Source: DATHSY01 sp046729855
GTDB lineage: Bacteria > Actinomycetota > UBA4738 > HRBIN12
Assembly: GCA_046729855.1 (NCBI GenBank)
Contig: JBKPHM010000022.1
Coordinates: 1-64,000 of the forward strand
Reading direction: 5' to 3'
Length of the DNA: 64,000 nt
The notes under the pieces are model-generated. The model was given only the letters and a program-made list of their open reading frames with translations. It made no database searches and was not told where the DNA came from. Both the position numbers and the translations under genes were made by a program. Of this stretch, positions 1 to 8,518 are shown one piece after another (the first letter of the stretch is position 1; each line of letters begins with the position of its first letter).

Positions 1-99
1 GACCCCGACAACCACGGCGTTCCCGTCATCACGAGCACGATGGATCTGGCGGGGGTCGTCTGCGTGCTGGTCGCTATGACACTATTGGGAGTGACGTAG
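1..99 (+). CDS. mgtE: MgtE-family magnesium transporter, C-terminal end only
   Basis: Frame 1 is open from the first base and ends in TAG at 97-99, giving the last 32 residues of a protein. The stretch DPDNHGVPVITSTMDLAG followed by a hydrophobic helix (VVCVLVAMTLLG) matches the last transmembrane segment of MgtE/SLC41-type Mg2+ channels, where a D-P-D-N motif lies in the pore-lining helix and TS.MD.. opens the final helix. The gene is cut by the window edge, so its gating domains cannot be seen. The next gene starts 2 bases after the stop and carries PhoU and TrkA-C domains, which suggests a transporter-plus-regulator pair. The identification rests on the short tail only. Confidence 0.75.
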   Translation, partial: DPDNHGVPVITSTMDLAGVVCVLVAMTLLGVT

Positions 100-101
100 G
101 G

Positions 102-1298
102 ATGGACGAGGAACCCAAGACCGTCAAGGAGCTCCTGGTCGAGGCCAAGGACTCGTCCGAGCTCATGGTGGACCTGGCCTATGCGGCCCTGTTCTTCGAC
201 GACGAGGACCTCGCCGGAGAGGTGGAGACGCTCGAGAGGCGCCTGGAGGGATACCTGCGTCGCCTCCGCACGCTCGCGATCCTCGCCGCCCGCAGCCCCG
301 AGGACGCCGAGGCGATGGAGGCCGTCCTGTGGATCGCCGCCGCGATCGACAAGATCGGCGACGCCGCCTCCGACATCGGCCGCGTCGTCGAGGCCCACCT
401 CGGGATCCCCGATGCACTCCGCGCCGACCTCCGCCACGCCGACGAGGTGTCCGGACGGGTCAAGGTTCGCGAGGACTCGCCAGCCGTCGGCCGTTCGCTC
501 CGCGATCTGTCGCTGCCCGTCGAGACCGGGATGTGGCTGCTCGCGATCCGCCGCGGGTCCGACTGGGACTTCGATCCCGGCCCGGACAGCGTCGTGAGCG
601 ACGGCGATGTCCTTGTCTACCAGGGGCCCGAGGAGGGCGTGAACCTGATCCGGGAGGTCGCAGGCGCTCCGCCGCTCCCGCCTCCTCCCGCGTTCGAGGT
701 ACCGCCCCTATCCGAGCTGGACCGCGCCGTCGACATCCTCGTGGAATTGAAGAACTCGTCCGAGGCGGCGGTCGGCCTCGCCTACTCGTCGCTGCTCTTC
801 CAGGACACGGCCCTCGCAGCCGAGGTCGGCACGCTCGAGGCGCAGAGCGACGCCCTCCACGACGAGCTTGAATCGTGGGTCCTCAGGGCCTCCCCGGAGG
901 CCCGCAACCCGGACGAGCTGCGTGGGCTGCTGCGCCTCGCCTCGGCGAGCGAGGCGATCTGCGACGCCGCCAGGGACATGACCTGGTACGTCGAGCGCGG
1001 TGAGGAGCTCCACCCCGTCATCCAGATGGCCCTCGAGGAGACCGAGGAGATCGGGTTCGAGACCGTCATCGAGCAGGGCTCGCGCGCCGAGGGCCGGACC
1101 CTGAGGGACCTGCAGCTTGAGACCGAGACAGGGATGTTCGTCCTGGCCGTCCAGCGCGGCCGGCGATGGGTGTACCGCCCGCGCCCCCAGTTCGCGCTGC
1201 ACGTCGGGGACCGCTTGATCGCGGTCGGTCCGGAGGAAGGCGGCGAGGAGCTCGACGCGCTGACCCGGGTCCCGCAACCCGCTGCCGAGCAGGGATGA
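102..1298 (+). CDS. Tandem PhoU / TrkA-C (RCK_C) domain protein, probable ion-transport regulator
   Basis: A 398-residue cytoplasmic protein made of two copies of the same two-domain unit. Residues about 5-105 and 207-305 are PhoU-like helical regions (compare KELLVEAKDSSELMVDLAYAA with DILVELKNSSEAAVGLAYSS). Residues about 110-190 and 310-390 are TrkA-C domains, each with RSLRDL/RTLRDL, then ETGM, then a D-G/D-R turn before GPEEG. In other bacteria PhoU-TrkA-C proteins accompany K+ or Mg2+ transporters, where RCK_C domains bind nucleotides or ions. Its start lies 2 bases after the stop of the MgtE gene, so the two are almost certainly co-transcribed, and a role in controlling that transporter is the natural inference. 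No transmembrane segment is visible. Confidence 0.8.
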   Translation: MDEEPKTVKELLVEAKDSSELMVDLAYAALFFDDEDLAGEVETLERRLEGYLRRLRTLAILAARSPEDAEAMEAVLWIAAAIDKIGDAASDIGRVVEAHLGIPDALRADLRHADEVSGRVKVREDSPAVGRSLRDLSLPVETGMWLLAIRRGSDWDFDPGPDSVVSDGDVLVYQGPEEGVNLIREVAGAPPLPPPPAFEVPPLSELDRAVDILVELKNSSEAAVGLAYSSLLFQDTALAAEVGTLEAQSDALHDELESWVLRASPEARNPDELRGLLRLASASEAICDAARDMTWYVERGEELHPVIQMALEETEEIGFETVIEQGSRAEGRTLRDLQLETETGMFVLAVQRGRRWVYRPRPQFALHVGDRLIAVGPEEGGEELDALTRVPQPAAEQG

Positions 1299-1313
1299 CG
1301 CTCCCCTGGTCGG

Positions 1314-2234
1314 TCAGACGCGGACGTTCGAGAACCGCAACGATTCGCGGGTGACGGGAACCTCCTCGACGTCGGTCGCGCCGAGTCTCGAAAGGAACGA
1401 GAGCATCCGCTCGACCAGCCACTCGGGGGCGGACGCGCCCGAGGTCAGCCCGACCACGTCGCGGCCCTCGAGCCATCCGGGATCGACCTCGGTCTCGTCG
1501 TCGACCAGGTAGGCCGGCGTGCCCTGCTCGCGGGCCACCTCGGCCAATCGGTTCGAATTCGAGGAGTTGTCCGAGCCGATCACCAGCACCACGTCGGCCC
1601 GCGGGGCGATCTCCTTCACGGCGTCCTGTCGGTTCTGCGTCGCGTAGCAGATGTCCTCTCGCGGCGGCCCCTGGATCGTCGGGAACCGCTCGCGCAGGAC
1701 GGCCAGGATCTCGTTCGTCTCGTCGACCGACAGCGTCGTCTGGGTCAGGTAGGAGAGCCGCTCTGGCTCCGGGACGGGAACCGTCCGGGCTTCCTCGACG
1801 CTCTGCACGAGGATCGTCCGCGAGGGGGCCTGTCCGGTCGTGCCGATGACCTCCTCGTGACCCGCGTGGCCGATCAGCAAGATCGTCCGCTCGTCGGCCG
1901 CGAACCGGCGGGCCTCGAGGTGGACCTTCGTAACAAGCGGGCAGGTGGCGTCGAGGATGTGCAGCCGCCGCTCGCTCGCCCGCTCGTAGACAGTCGGCGC
2001 CACGCCGTGCGCCGACAGGACGACGACGGCTCCGTCCGGGACGTCGGTCTCCTCGTCAACGAAGACGGCCCCCTTGGCCTCGAGGTCCCGGACGACGTGG
2101 AGGTTGTGGACGATCTGCTTGCGCACGTACACGGGCGCCCCGTGCCGTTCGAGCGCGACCTCGACCGCCTCGACGGCGCGCTCGACACCGGCGCAATAGC
2201 CGCGTGGCGCGGCGAGCAAGACCTTGGACGGCAC
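1314..2234 (-). CDS. ispH: 4-hydroxy-3-methylbut-2-enyl diphosphate reductase
   Basis: A 306-residue [4Fe-4S] enzyme that catalyses the last step of the MEP pathway, reducing HMBPP to IPP and DMAPP. The three cluster cysteines are all present: Cys14 in RGYCAG, Cys98 in DATCP and Cys196 in ICYAT. The substrate-binding histidines are seen at His43 (VHN), His76 (SAHGV) and His126 (GHEE), with Glu128 in the active site. The length is normal for the family. The small gene at 2284-2613 lies 49 bases upstream on the same strand and may share its transcript. The convergent PhoU/TrkA-C gene ends 15 bases away. Confidence 0.97.
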   Translation of the reverse strand: MPSKVLLAAPRGYCAGVERAVEAVEVALERHGAPVYVRKQIVHNLHVVRDLEAKGAVFVDEETDVPDGAVVVLSAHGVAPTVYERASERRLHILDATCPLVTKVHLEARRFAADERTILLIGHAGHEEVIGTTGQAPSRTILVQSVEEARTVPVPEPERLSYLTQTTLSVDETNEILAVLRERFPTIQGPPREDICYATQNRQDAVKEIAPRADVVLVIGSDNSSNSNRLAEVAREQGTPAYLVDDETEVDPGWLEGRDVVGLTSGASAPEWLVERMLSFLSRLGATDVEEVPVTRESLRFSNVRV

Positions 2235-2283
2235 CCCACCATCGTACCGGCGCCCGTTCGGTCGTCCCCCAGCCGTGGTCCGC

Positions 2284-2613
2284 TCAGGCGATCGGCCCGC
2301 TTGGGCGTGGCAGTCCCCTGATCACCGCCCGCAGGTCGGTCCCCGCGGCGACGACCACGGTCTCCACATCGACCGGCCGGTCGGTCACGATCCGCAGGAA
2401 GGGTTGGCGCTCGCGCGCCGCGCGCACCAGCCCCTCGAACCCGCCGAACGCGACCAGGACGTGGGGGTGTTCCGACTCCAGCCGTGCCAGCCCCTCGCCC
2501 TCGGTGGTCGCCCCCGGCGTGAGCTCCCAGTCGGCACTCACCGCGTCGCGCTTCAGCTCGGACAGCGACGCCAGATCCGGCGCGACACAAAGGACCTTCA
2601 GTGCGCGACACAC
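2284..2613 (-). CDS. Small receiver-like protein of unknown function
   Basis: A 109-residue protein starting with GTG. Its N-terminus, [11 protein letters not shown], and the alternating hydrophobic pattern with HVLVAFGG near residue 50 resemble the alpha/beta fold of response-regulator receivers. However, the acidic pocket and phosphorylated Asp are absent, so it is not a working receiver by sequence. It contains a predicted [19 protein letters not shown] helix at the end. It sits between the polyphosphate operon and ispH on the same strand. I do not recognise a named family; the coding call rests on its codon pattern and on the gap it fills. Confidence 0.6.
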   Translation of the reverse strand: MCRALKVLCVAPDLASLSELKRDAVSADWELTPGATTEGEGLARLESEHPHVLVAFGGFEGLVRAARERQPFLRIVTDRPVDVETVVVAAGTDLRAVIRGLPRPSGPIA

Positions 2614-2641
2614 GGCTCGCGGAGTATGGCACCGGCGCGCA

Positions 2642-3127
2642 TCAGCTCGTCTTCGGCGGTGGAAGGTACCGGGCGCGCGTGAACCGACCGTCGACGGCCT
2701 CGAGGACCCATGTGCTGCCCTTCTTCCAGTCGCGGGACCCTTGCAGCGCCATGCCCCGATCCGCGAGCGCCAAGACCACGGCCGGGATGATGTCGCCGTG
2801 GCTGCAGAGCACGGTCGGACCCGACGCGGCCCCCTCGACGAGCGCGAGCGCGGCCTCGGTGGGGGCGCCCTCCGACAACGCCTCGGACACCTCGAGCGGG
2901 AGCTCGCGGTCGATGGCGATCGGTCGGACGGTCTGCACGCAGCGCAGATGCGGGCTCGTGATCACGCGAGCGACATCCAGCGTGCGGAAACGCAGGGCGA
3001 GCGCCTCGGCCTGGCGCCGTCCCTTCTTCGACAGAGGACGGAACTCGTCGGGTTCGGTCCAGCGAGTCCGGTCACCCGCCTTGCCGTGCCGGATCAGGTA
3101 GACGGGGACGGGGTGCGTCTTACGCAT
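2642..3127 (-). CDS. SixA-type histidine phosphatase (RHG domain)
   Basis: A 161-residue histidine-phosphatase-superfamily protein. The catalytic RHG motif is in VYLIRHGKAGD right at the N-terminus, and the second histidine is in VLCSHGD. I chose the ATG at 3127, which overlaps the end of the Nudix gene by 8 bases and places RHG at residues 13-15; a longer ORF exists upstream but only shadows the Nudix gene. In mycobacteria a Nudix domain and this type of phosphatase domain are fused in MutT1, encoded beside ppk1. Here the same two parts are separate overlapping genes. A role in dephosphorylating nucleotide products of the Nudix enzyme is inferred from that. Confidence 0.85.
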   Translation of the reverse strand: MRKTHPVPVYLIRHGKAGDRTRWTEPDEFRPLSKKGRRQAEALALRFRTLDVARVITSPHLRCVQTVRPIAIDRELPLEVSEALSEGAPTEAALALVEGAASGPTVLCSHGDIIPAVVLALADRGMALQGSRDWKKGSTWVLEAVDGRFTRARYLPPPKTS

Positions 3128-3530
3128 CGTCCTTCTCGGCGATGGCGTCACGCAGCAGTCGGGCGTCGCGCTCGTACGTAAGGACGCCGGCGGCATCTGC
3201 CACGTCCGACCAGACGAGACGGTCCACCTCGCTCGTCGGCGCGAACGTTCCGCCGTTGCTCGTCATGAGGTAGTAGCGGACGATCTTCGGCCGTCCCGCA
3301 CGGTCCTCGTACGTGACATCTCCGACCACGCGCTCGATCCGGCAGATCAGGCCCGTCTCCTCGTTGACCTCACGGAGCGCGGCCTCGGGCTCCTCCTCTC
3401 CCGCGAGGAGCTTGCCTTTCGGGAATGACCAATCGTCGTACTTGGGGCGGTGGACCAGGGCGACCTGGACCCGCTCCGCGGCGTCCCGCCGGACGACGAC
3501 TCCACCGGCCGCGCGAACGACGTCAGTCAT
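3120..3530 (-). CDS. Nudix hydrolase, MutT1-like N-terminal half
   Basis: A 136-residue Nudix hydrolase. The Nudix box G-x5-E-x7-R-E-U-x-E-E-x-G-U is complete: Gly39, Glu45, then REVNEETGL at residues 53-61. The family hydrolyses nucleoside diphosphates linked to another group. The start ATG at 3530 overlaps the stop of the CYTH-CHAD gene as ATGA. The sequence before the box (VALVHRPKYDDWSFPKGKL) is typical of the MutT1/diadenosine polyphosphate hydrolase group, and MutT1 next to ppk1 is known in mycobacteria. The enzyme may sanitise oxidised nucleotides or degrade ApnA; the substrate cannot be read from the sequence. Confidence 0.9.
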   Translation of the reverse strand: MTDVVRAAGGVVVRRDAAERVQVALVHRPKYDDWSFPKGKLLAGEEEPEAALREVNEETGLICRIERVVGDVTYEDRAGRPKIVRYYLMTSNGGTFAPTSEVDRLVWSDVADAAGVLTYERDARLLRDAIAEKDDA

Positions 3531-5005
3531 GCCCAGAACCGCAGGCGCTTGCGGCGCAAGCGGTCCCAGGCAGCCGGCCAGGCCGCCGCCGCGTTCTCGG
3601 CTGACCGCCGCTCCGCGGCGGTCAGCTCGCCGGCGACGAACGCGGCGCCCGAGCGCGCGCCACGCGTCGCGTTTCGCAGCCACCCCTCGGCGACGACGGC
3701 GTCTTGGTGTTCGCCGAGGATGTCCTGGAGTCTTGCGGCACGAGTCGCGAAGCGACGGGCGGGCTTCCGGAAGACCGGGATCAGCGCTTCCGCCGCGTAG
3801 CGGACGCGTTTGCTCCTGATCCGCACGGTGTGCAGGTCCTCGTCGGTCGGGTGCACCCCGAGCCGATGGACGCTCTTCTCGAGTCGGCGCCACGCGCGCT
3901 CGACGGCGCCCGCCGCGTCGGACGCCGGCGTCTGGCGCGCGTCGGCCCCGGCGGCGGGCTCACGGGCAGCGTCGACGAGACGGTCGAGCAGGCGGACGTA
4001 TCGATCCTCGCGCATAGCCGAGAGCAGCTCCGCCCGGAGCGTCTCACGCTCGTCCCTCAGCCTGCCGAGGAGCCGGTCCGCTCGGCCGCGGTCGACACCT
4101 CCGAGCCTGACGACCCGCCGCCGGAGCCGATCGAGCAGCACGTCCGCGTCCCGGACGGCGCCGAGGCGGTCCCCGATCCAGCGCAGCTCCGCCCGAAGGC
4201 CGTCCGACCAGCCCTCGTCGAGCCACGCGCCGAACGTCTTGAGGTCGGACCGCAACCGGCGCACCGCCACGCGGGCCTGATGCACGGCCTCGGGATCCTC
4301 GCCGGCACGCACGCCCGGGTCGTGGACGATCAGCCGACGCGTGGAGGCGGCGATCGCCGCGCGGACGACGTCGTAGACCGTGTCGCCGTCGAGTGCTCCG
4401 TCGGCGGGCAGCTCCGGATCGGGCCGGCCGCCGATCGCACGCTCGTACTTCGACAGGGCAGGAACGGTTCGTTGCACGCCGACGGAGGCAAGTCGCGTGA
4501 GCACGGCCTCGAGGACGTCCGGCCGTTCCTCCAGCATCTCGATCTCGATCTCGCGGAACGGGGACGCGGACACCGGTGAGCGCGCGACGCGGACGCGGTC
4601 GTCCATCACCTCGGCGACGGTCGACCCGTTCGCCGCCAGACGGATCGTGCGCCGCATGGTCGTGAGCTCTGCGACGGGGGCGATCGGCGCCCCGCGAACG
4701 ACGGCCGTCACGAGGTCGAGCGCGTCCGGCGGCACCTCGTCCGGCGCCCCGTCGAATCGATGCTCGGAGCGCACGACGAGGGGTCCGTCGGACGACCGCG
4801 GGAGCTTCACCGTCCACCCGTCGTCGTCCCGGTGGCGCAGGCTCCATCCCCACCGCGCAAGGCGCAGATCGTCCGTGTCGACGTAGATCGTCGTGGTCCG
4901 CACCTGCGCCGCCTTGGAACCCGAGATCCCCGGCCGAACGCCGTCGAGCGGCGGCAGCACGAGGTCCGGCGCGACCTGGATCTTCACCTCGCGTTCGACC
5001 GTCAC
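3527..5005 (-). CDS. CYTH-CHAD domain protein, polyphosphate-associated
   Basis: A 492-residue protein with an N-terminal CYTH (triphosphate tunnel) domain, roughly residues 1-200, opening with VEREVKIQV, the family ExExK signature, and a C-terminal CHAD domain, roughly 215-490. The CHAD part has its conserved histidine-rich helices (VHQARVAVRRLRSDLKTF and LHTVRIRSKRVRYAAEAL). CHAD domains bind inorganic polyphosphate, and CYTH domains act on triphosphates. The GTG start at 5005 overlaps the ppk1 stop as GTGA; longer versions run into ppk1. Its place directly after ppk1 fits a polyphosphate-binding or triphosphatase role. Confidence 0.92.
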   Translation of the reverse strand: MTVEREVKIQVAPDLVLPPLDGVRPGISGSKAAQVRTTTIYVDTDDLRLARWGWSLRHRDDDGWTVKLPRSSDGPLVVRSEHRFDGAPDEVPPDALDLVTAVVRGAPIAPVAELTTMRRTIRLAANGSTVAEVMDDRVRVARSPVSASPFREIEIEMLEERPDVLEAVLTRLASVGVQRTVPALSKYERAIGGRPDPELPADGALDGDTVYDVVRAAIAASTRRLIVHDPGVRAGEDPEAVHQARVAVRRLRSDLKTFGAWLDEGWSDGLRAELRWIGDRLGAVRDADVLLDRLRRRVVRLGGVDRGRADRLLGRLRDERETLRAELLSAMREDRYVRLLDRLVDAAREPAAGADARQTPASDAAGAVERAWRRLEKSVHRLGVHPTDEDLHTVRIRSKRVRYAAEALIPVFRKPARRFATRAARLQDILGEHQDAVVAEGWLRNATRGARSGAAFVAGELTAAERRSAENAAAAWPAAWDRLRRKRLRFWA

Positions 5006-7071
5006 GCCTGAACCACCGACCGCATGACCGCGAGCTCCTGCAGTCGATCGTGCGCGTTGAGCCCTCGCCGGTTGGCGAGCTTGTGCCAGCGACCCTCGCG
5101 GTCCAGCTCCCACGAGAGGACGTCGTCTTCAAGCTCGACCTTCAGGATCTCGTCGAGCCGCTCCTTCAACGCCGGATCCAGGATCGGGACGACGGCCTCG
5201 ACCCGACGATCGAGGTTCCTGGGCATCAGGTCCGCGGAGCCGATGAAGTGGTCGCTCGCCCGCTGGGGCTCGCCGAACCGAAAAATCCGCGAATGTTCGA
5301 GATACCGGCCGACGAGCGAGCGGACGCGGATCCGGTCGGAGAGCCCGGGGACCCCCGGACGCAGGCAGCAGATCCCGCGAACGATCAGATCGATCTCGCA
5401 TCCCGCCTGCGACGCCGCGTACAGCGCGTCGATCATGTCCGCGTCGACGAGAGAGTTCATCTTCATCGTGACGCGGCCGCCCGAGGTCGACTCGCGCCGG
5501 ATCAGGTCGAGGATCCTCGAGCGCAACGAGTGCGGGGCGACGACCAACCTACGGTAGCCACGCTGCCGGCTGTACCCCGAGAGCGTGTTGAACAGATCCG
5601 TCAGATCGGCCCCCAGCGCGGGCTCCGCCGACAGCAGACCGATGTCCTCATAGACCGTAGCCGTCCGGGGGTTGTAGTTGCCCGTCCCGACGTGGACGTA
5701 CCGGCGGATCTTCGCGCCCTCCCTCCGCACGACGAGCGTCGTTTTGGCGTGCGTCTTCAGGCCGACGACGCCGTAGATCACGTGGACGCCGGCCTCCTCG
5801 AGGGCCTGTGCGTATGTGATGTTCGCCTCCTCGTCGAACCGCGCCTTCAGCTCCACGAGCGCGACCACCTGTTTGCCGGACTCCGACGCGCGGATCAGTG
5901 CCCGGATGATCGGGCTCTCCTGCGCAGAGGTCCGGTAGAGCGTCTGCTTGATCGCCAGGACGTTCGGGTCCTCGGCCGCGAGCTCGACGAACGCCTCAAC
6001 GGTCCCGAACGAGTCGTAGGGGTGGTGGACGAGCACGTCGGCCTCACGCAGGATGGCGAACAGGTCCAGCGCGTGCTCCTTCGGCCGTAGCCGCGCCTGC
6101 GTCTGGGGCGTCCTGACGTCGTCCTTCAGATCGGGACGGTCCAGGTCGTACAGGCTCCGCAGGGCGCTCAGATCGAGTGTTCGCCCGAACTCGTACACGT
6201 CGTCCGACCCCAGGCGGAGCTCACGCATCAGCAGCTCGAGCGAGTACCGACTCATCCCCCGCTGGACCTCGAGCCTGACCGGCTCGGCGCTCCGCCGCCG
6301 GCGCCGCAGGACGCTCTGGATGGCGGCGAGGAGATCGTCGGCCTCGTCCTCCTCTACGTCGACGTCGGCGTCCCTCGTGACGCGGAACACGGCGTGGGAC
6401 ACGACCTGCATCCCCGGGAACAGCTCGTCGAGGTGCGCCGCGATCACCTGCTCGACCGGCACGAACCGTCCGTCCGACAGCGGGACGAACCTCGGCAGCA
6501 GCGGCGGGACCTTCACCCGCGCGAACCTGCGGATGCCCGTGACTGGGTCCCGGACCAGGGTGGCGAGGTTCATCGACAGGCTCGACACGTACGGGAACGG
6601 GTGCGCCGGATCGACGGAGAGCGGCGTCAGCACGGGGAACATCCGTGAGCGGAACTCGCTCGCCACGCGCGCCGCGTCGGCCTCGTCGAGCGTGGCCATA
6701 CCGACCAGCTCGACGCCCGCCTCGGCGAGGGAGGGCGACAGGTCTTCCTCGAACAACGTCGTCGCGCGGTCGACGAGGTCGAGGCAGCGCGCGCGGATCG
6801 CGACGAGCTGCTCCCCGGGCGTCATGCCCTCAGGCGTCGCGGCTCCCACGCCCGCCAGCAGCTGATCGCGGAGGCCGGAGACCCTGACCTGGAAGAACTC
6901 GTCCAGGTTCGTCGAGAAGATCGCGAGGAACTTCGCCCGCTCGAGGAGGGGCAGCGACCCGTCCTCGGCCAGCGTCAGGACGCGGCCGTTGAAGTCGAGC
7001 CACGAGAGCTCCCGGTTGATGAATCGAGCATCCGGCTGGGCGCGTTGCCGCGCGAGCTCCTGGATCGACAT
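5002..7071 (-). CDS. ppk1: Polyphosphate kinase 1
   Basis: A 689-residue enzyme that builds and breaks inorganic polyphosphate using ATP. The N-terminal domain opens with FINRELSWLDFN, typical of the family. The catalytic histidines are His441 in KTHAKTTLV (the phosphorylated residue) and His593 in LEHSRIFRF, equivalent to E. coli His435 and His592. Length is normal. It is the first gene of a four-gene run (ppk1, CYTH-CHAD, Nudix, SixA) with overlapping ends. A clear pair of 11-bp GTTCACC repeats lies 32-53 bases upstream of the start, so PhoP-type control under phosphate starvation is strongly suggested. Confidence 0.98.
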   Translation of the reverse strand: MSIQELARQRAQPDARFINRELSWLDFNGRVLTLAEDGSLPLLERAKFLAIFSTNLDEFFQVRVSGLRDQLLAGVGAATPEGMTPGEQLVAIRARCLDLVDRATTLFEEDLSPSLAEAGVELVGMATLDEADAARVASEFRSRMFPVLTPLSVDPAHPFPYVSSLSMNLATLVRDPVTGIRRFARVKVPPLLPRFVPLSDGRFVPVEQVIAAHLDELFPGMQVVSHAVFRVTRDADVDVEEDEADDLLAAIQSVLRRRRRSAEPVRLEVQRGMSRYSLELLMRELRLGSDDVYEFGRTLDLSALRSLYDLDRPDLKDDVRTPQTQARLRPKEHALDLFAILREADVLVHHPYDSFGTVEAFVELAAEDPNVLAIKQTLYRTSAQESPIIRALIRASESGKQVVALVELKARFDEEANITYAQALEEAGVHVIYGVVGLKTHAKTTLVVRREGAKIRRYVHVGTGNYNPRTATVYEDIGLLSAEPALGADLTDLFNTLSGYSRQRGYRRLVVAPHSLRSRILDLIRRESTSGGRVTMKMNSLVDADMIDALYAASQAGCEIDLIVRGICCLRPGVPGLSDRIRVRSLVGRYLEHSRIFRFGEPQRASDHFIGSADLMPRNLDRRVEAVVPILDPALKERLDEILKVELEDDVLSWELDREGRWHKLANRRGLNAHDRLQELAVMRSVVQA

Positions 7072-7102
7072 GGTGAGGAAGCTTCCTCCGGATGCTATGC
7101 GT

Positions 7103-7124
7103 GCCAGGTGAACGCGAGGTGAAC
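7103..7124 (-). promoter_or_regulatory. Pho box before ppk1
   Basis: On the minus strand two adjacent 11-base units read GTTCACCTCGC and GTTCACCTGGC. Direct 11-base repeats beginning GTTCACC are the known binding unit of actinobacterial PhoP. A possible -10 hexamer TAGCAT (7092-7097, minus) follows at the distance seen when a Pho box replaces the -35 element, and GGAGGA (7084-7089) precedes the ppk1 start. Confidence 0.8.
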
Positions 7125-7137
7125 GACCGGGCCAACC

Positions 7138-7866
7138 TCAGTCGACGAACTTGTAGCCGAGGCCCCGGACGGTGACCAAGTGTACCGGACGGTGGGGGTC
7201 CGCCTCGAGCTTCTGACGGAGCCGTTTCACGTGCACGTCGAGCGTCTTCGTATCGCCGAAGTAGTCCGCCCCCCAGACCTCCGCGATCAGGAAGTCCCTG
7301 GTAAGCAGCCGTCCCTTCCGGCGGAGGAGCGTCTCGAGGAGCTCGAACTCCTTCGGCGGGAAGGCGGTCCGCTCGTCGCGGACACGGACCTCGTGGCGCG
7401 GCACGTCCATCTCGACGGGGCCGCCCGAAAGGATCTCCTCGTCGACCCCCGGGAGGATCGGCGGTCTCGTTCGGCGCAGGTTCGCCCGGACCCGGGAGAC
7501 CAGCTCACGGATCGAGAACGGCTTGGTGACGTAGTCGTCGGCCCCAAGCTCCAGGCCCGTGACCTTGTCGGCCTCGGAGTCCTTGGCCGTGACCATGATG
7601 ATCGGGACCTCCGACTCGGCGCGGATCGCGCGGCACACGTCCAGACCGGAGAGCTCGGGGAGCATCAGGTCGAGGATCACCAGGGCCGGCTCGTCGGCGT
7701 GGAACCGGTCGAGGGCCTGGCGCCCATCCGGGGCGACCGACACCGTGTAGCCCTCGCGCTCGAGGTTGTATCGCACCGACTCGGCGAGCGCCGCCTCGTC
7801 TTCGACGACGAGGATGCGCCCCGACCCGCTACGCCTCCGGCGCGATGTGGACGGGGTGGGAGGCAT
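7138..7866 (-). CDS. PhoP/RegX3-type response regulator (OmpR family)
   Basis: A 242-residue regulator with a receiver domain (about 16-130) and a winged-helix DNA-binding domain (about 148-242). The receiver has Glu22-Asp23, phospho-acceptor Asp66 in VILDLMLP and Lys115 in VTKPF. The output domain ends VTVRGLGYKFVD, typical of the OmpR family. It overlaps the end of phoU by 38 bases; no alternative ATG, GTG or TTG is available in that overlap, so the ATG at 7866 stands. Being last in the pst-phoU operon, it is the likely phosphate-starvation regulator and the protein that would bind the Pho boxes at 7103-7124 and 12432-12453. Confidence 0.93.
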   Translation of the reverse strand: MPPTPSTSRRRRSGSGRILVVEDEAALAESVRYNLEREGYTVSVAPDGRQALDRFHADEPALVILDLMLPELSGLDVCRAIRAESEVPIIMVTAKDSEADKVTGLELGADDYVTKPFSIRELVSRVRANLRRTRPPILPGVDEEILSGGPVEMDVPRHEVRVRDERTAFPPKEFELLETLLRRKGRLLTRDFLIAEVWGADYFGDTKTLDVHVKRLRQKLEADPHRPVHLVTVRGLGYKFVD

Positions 7867-8518
7867 CCGTGAACTCGCGGAACTCGCCCGTCAGCAGGAA
7901 CCCGACCTGCTCCCCGATGTCGACGGAGTGATCGCCGACCCGCTCGAGCTGGCGCGCGACCAGCAGCATCCGAAGACCCCAGTTCAAGAGCGGCGGGTCG
8001 TCGGCCAGCGCGGCGACCTCCTTGTACATGCCGAGGTTCAGCCGGTCGACCGGGTCGTCCATCTCAGGGAGCCGCAGGCACAGGTTGAGATCGCGACGCC
8101 CGAACGCCTCCATCGCCGTCCGGATCATCGGGCGGACGACGTCGCTCATCTCCTGGATGTGCGAGACGATCATCGCGCTCGTCGGCAGGTCCCGGACCGA
8201 GAGGTAGATCTTCGCGACGTTGACGGCTTGGTCGCCGATCCGCTCCAGATGGAGGTTGGTGTGCAGGATCACGGAGAGCAGCCGGAGATCCACGGCGACC
8301 GGCGTCTGCAACGCCATCAGCTGGAGCGCCCGATTCTCGATCGCCATGTACTCCTCGTCGATCTCGTCGTCGGAGGCGATCACCGCCTCGGCCTTGACGT
8401 CATCGTGCTCAACGAGGCCGTCGATGCTCCACGCGACGGCGCGCTCGGAGAGTTCCCCCATGCCGAGGACCGACAGCTCGAGCTGCTCGAGCTCCTCGTG
8501 GAAATGCATCCGCGCCAT
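7829..8518 (-). CDS. phoU: Phosphate signalling protein PhoU
   Basis: A 229-residue, all-helical protein with the two repeated three-helix units of PhoU. The metal-binding motifs are visible as LERIGDQAVNVA near residue 95 and LERVGDHSVDIG near 195. PhoU links the Pst transporter to the sensor kinase and keeps the regulon off when phosphate is plentiful. The ATG overlaps the pstB stop by one base (TGATG arrangement), and the gene end overlaps the response regulator by 38 bases, so all three are translated from one transcript. Confidence 0.96.
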   Translation of the reverse strand: MARMHFHEELEQLELSVLGMGELSERAVAWSIDGLVEHDDVKAEAVIASDDEIDEEYMAIENRALQLMALQTPVAVDLRLLSVILHTNLHLERIGDQAVNVAKIYLSVRDLPTSAMIVSHIQEMSDVVRPMIRTAMEAFGRRDLNLCLRLPEMDDPVDRLNLGMYKEVAALADDPPLLNWGLRMLLVARQLERVGDHSVDIGEQVGFLLTGEFREFTDASHPVHIAPEA

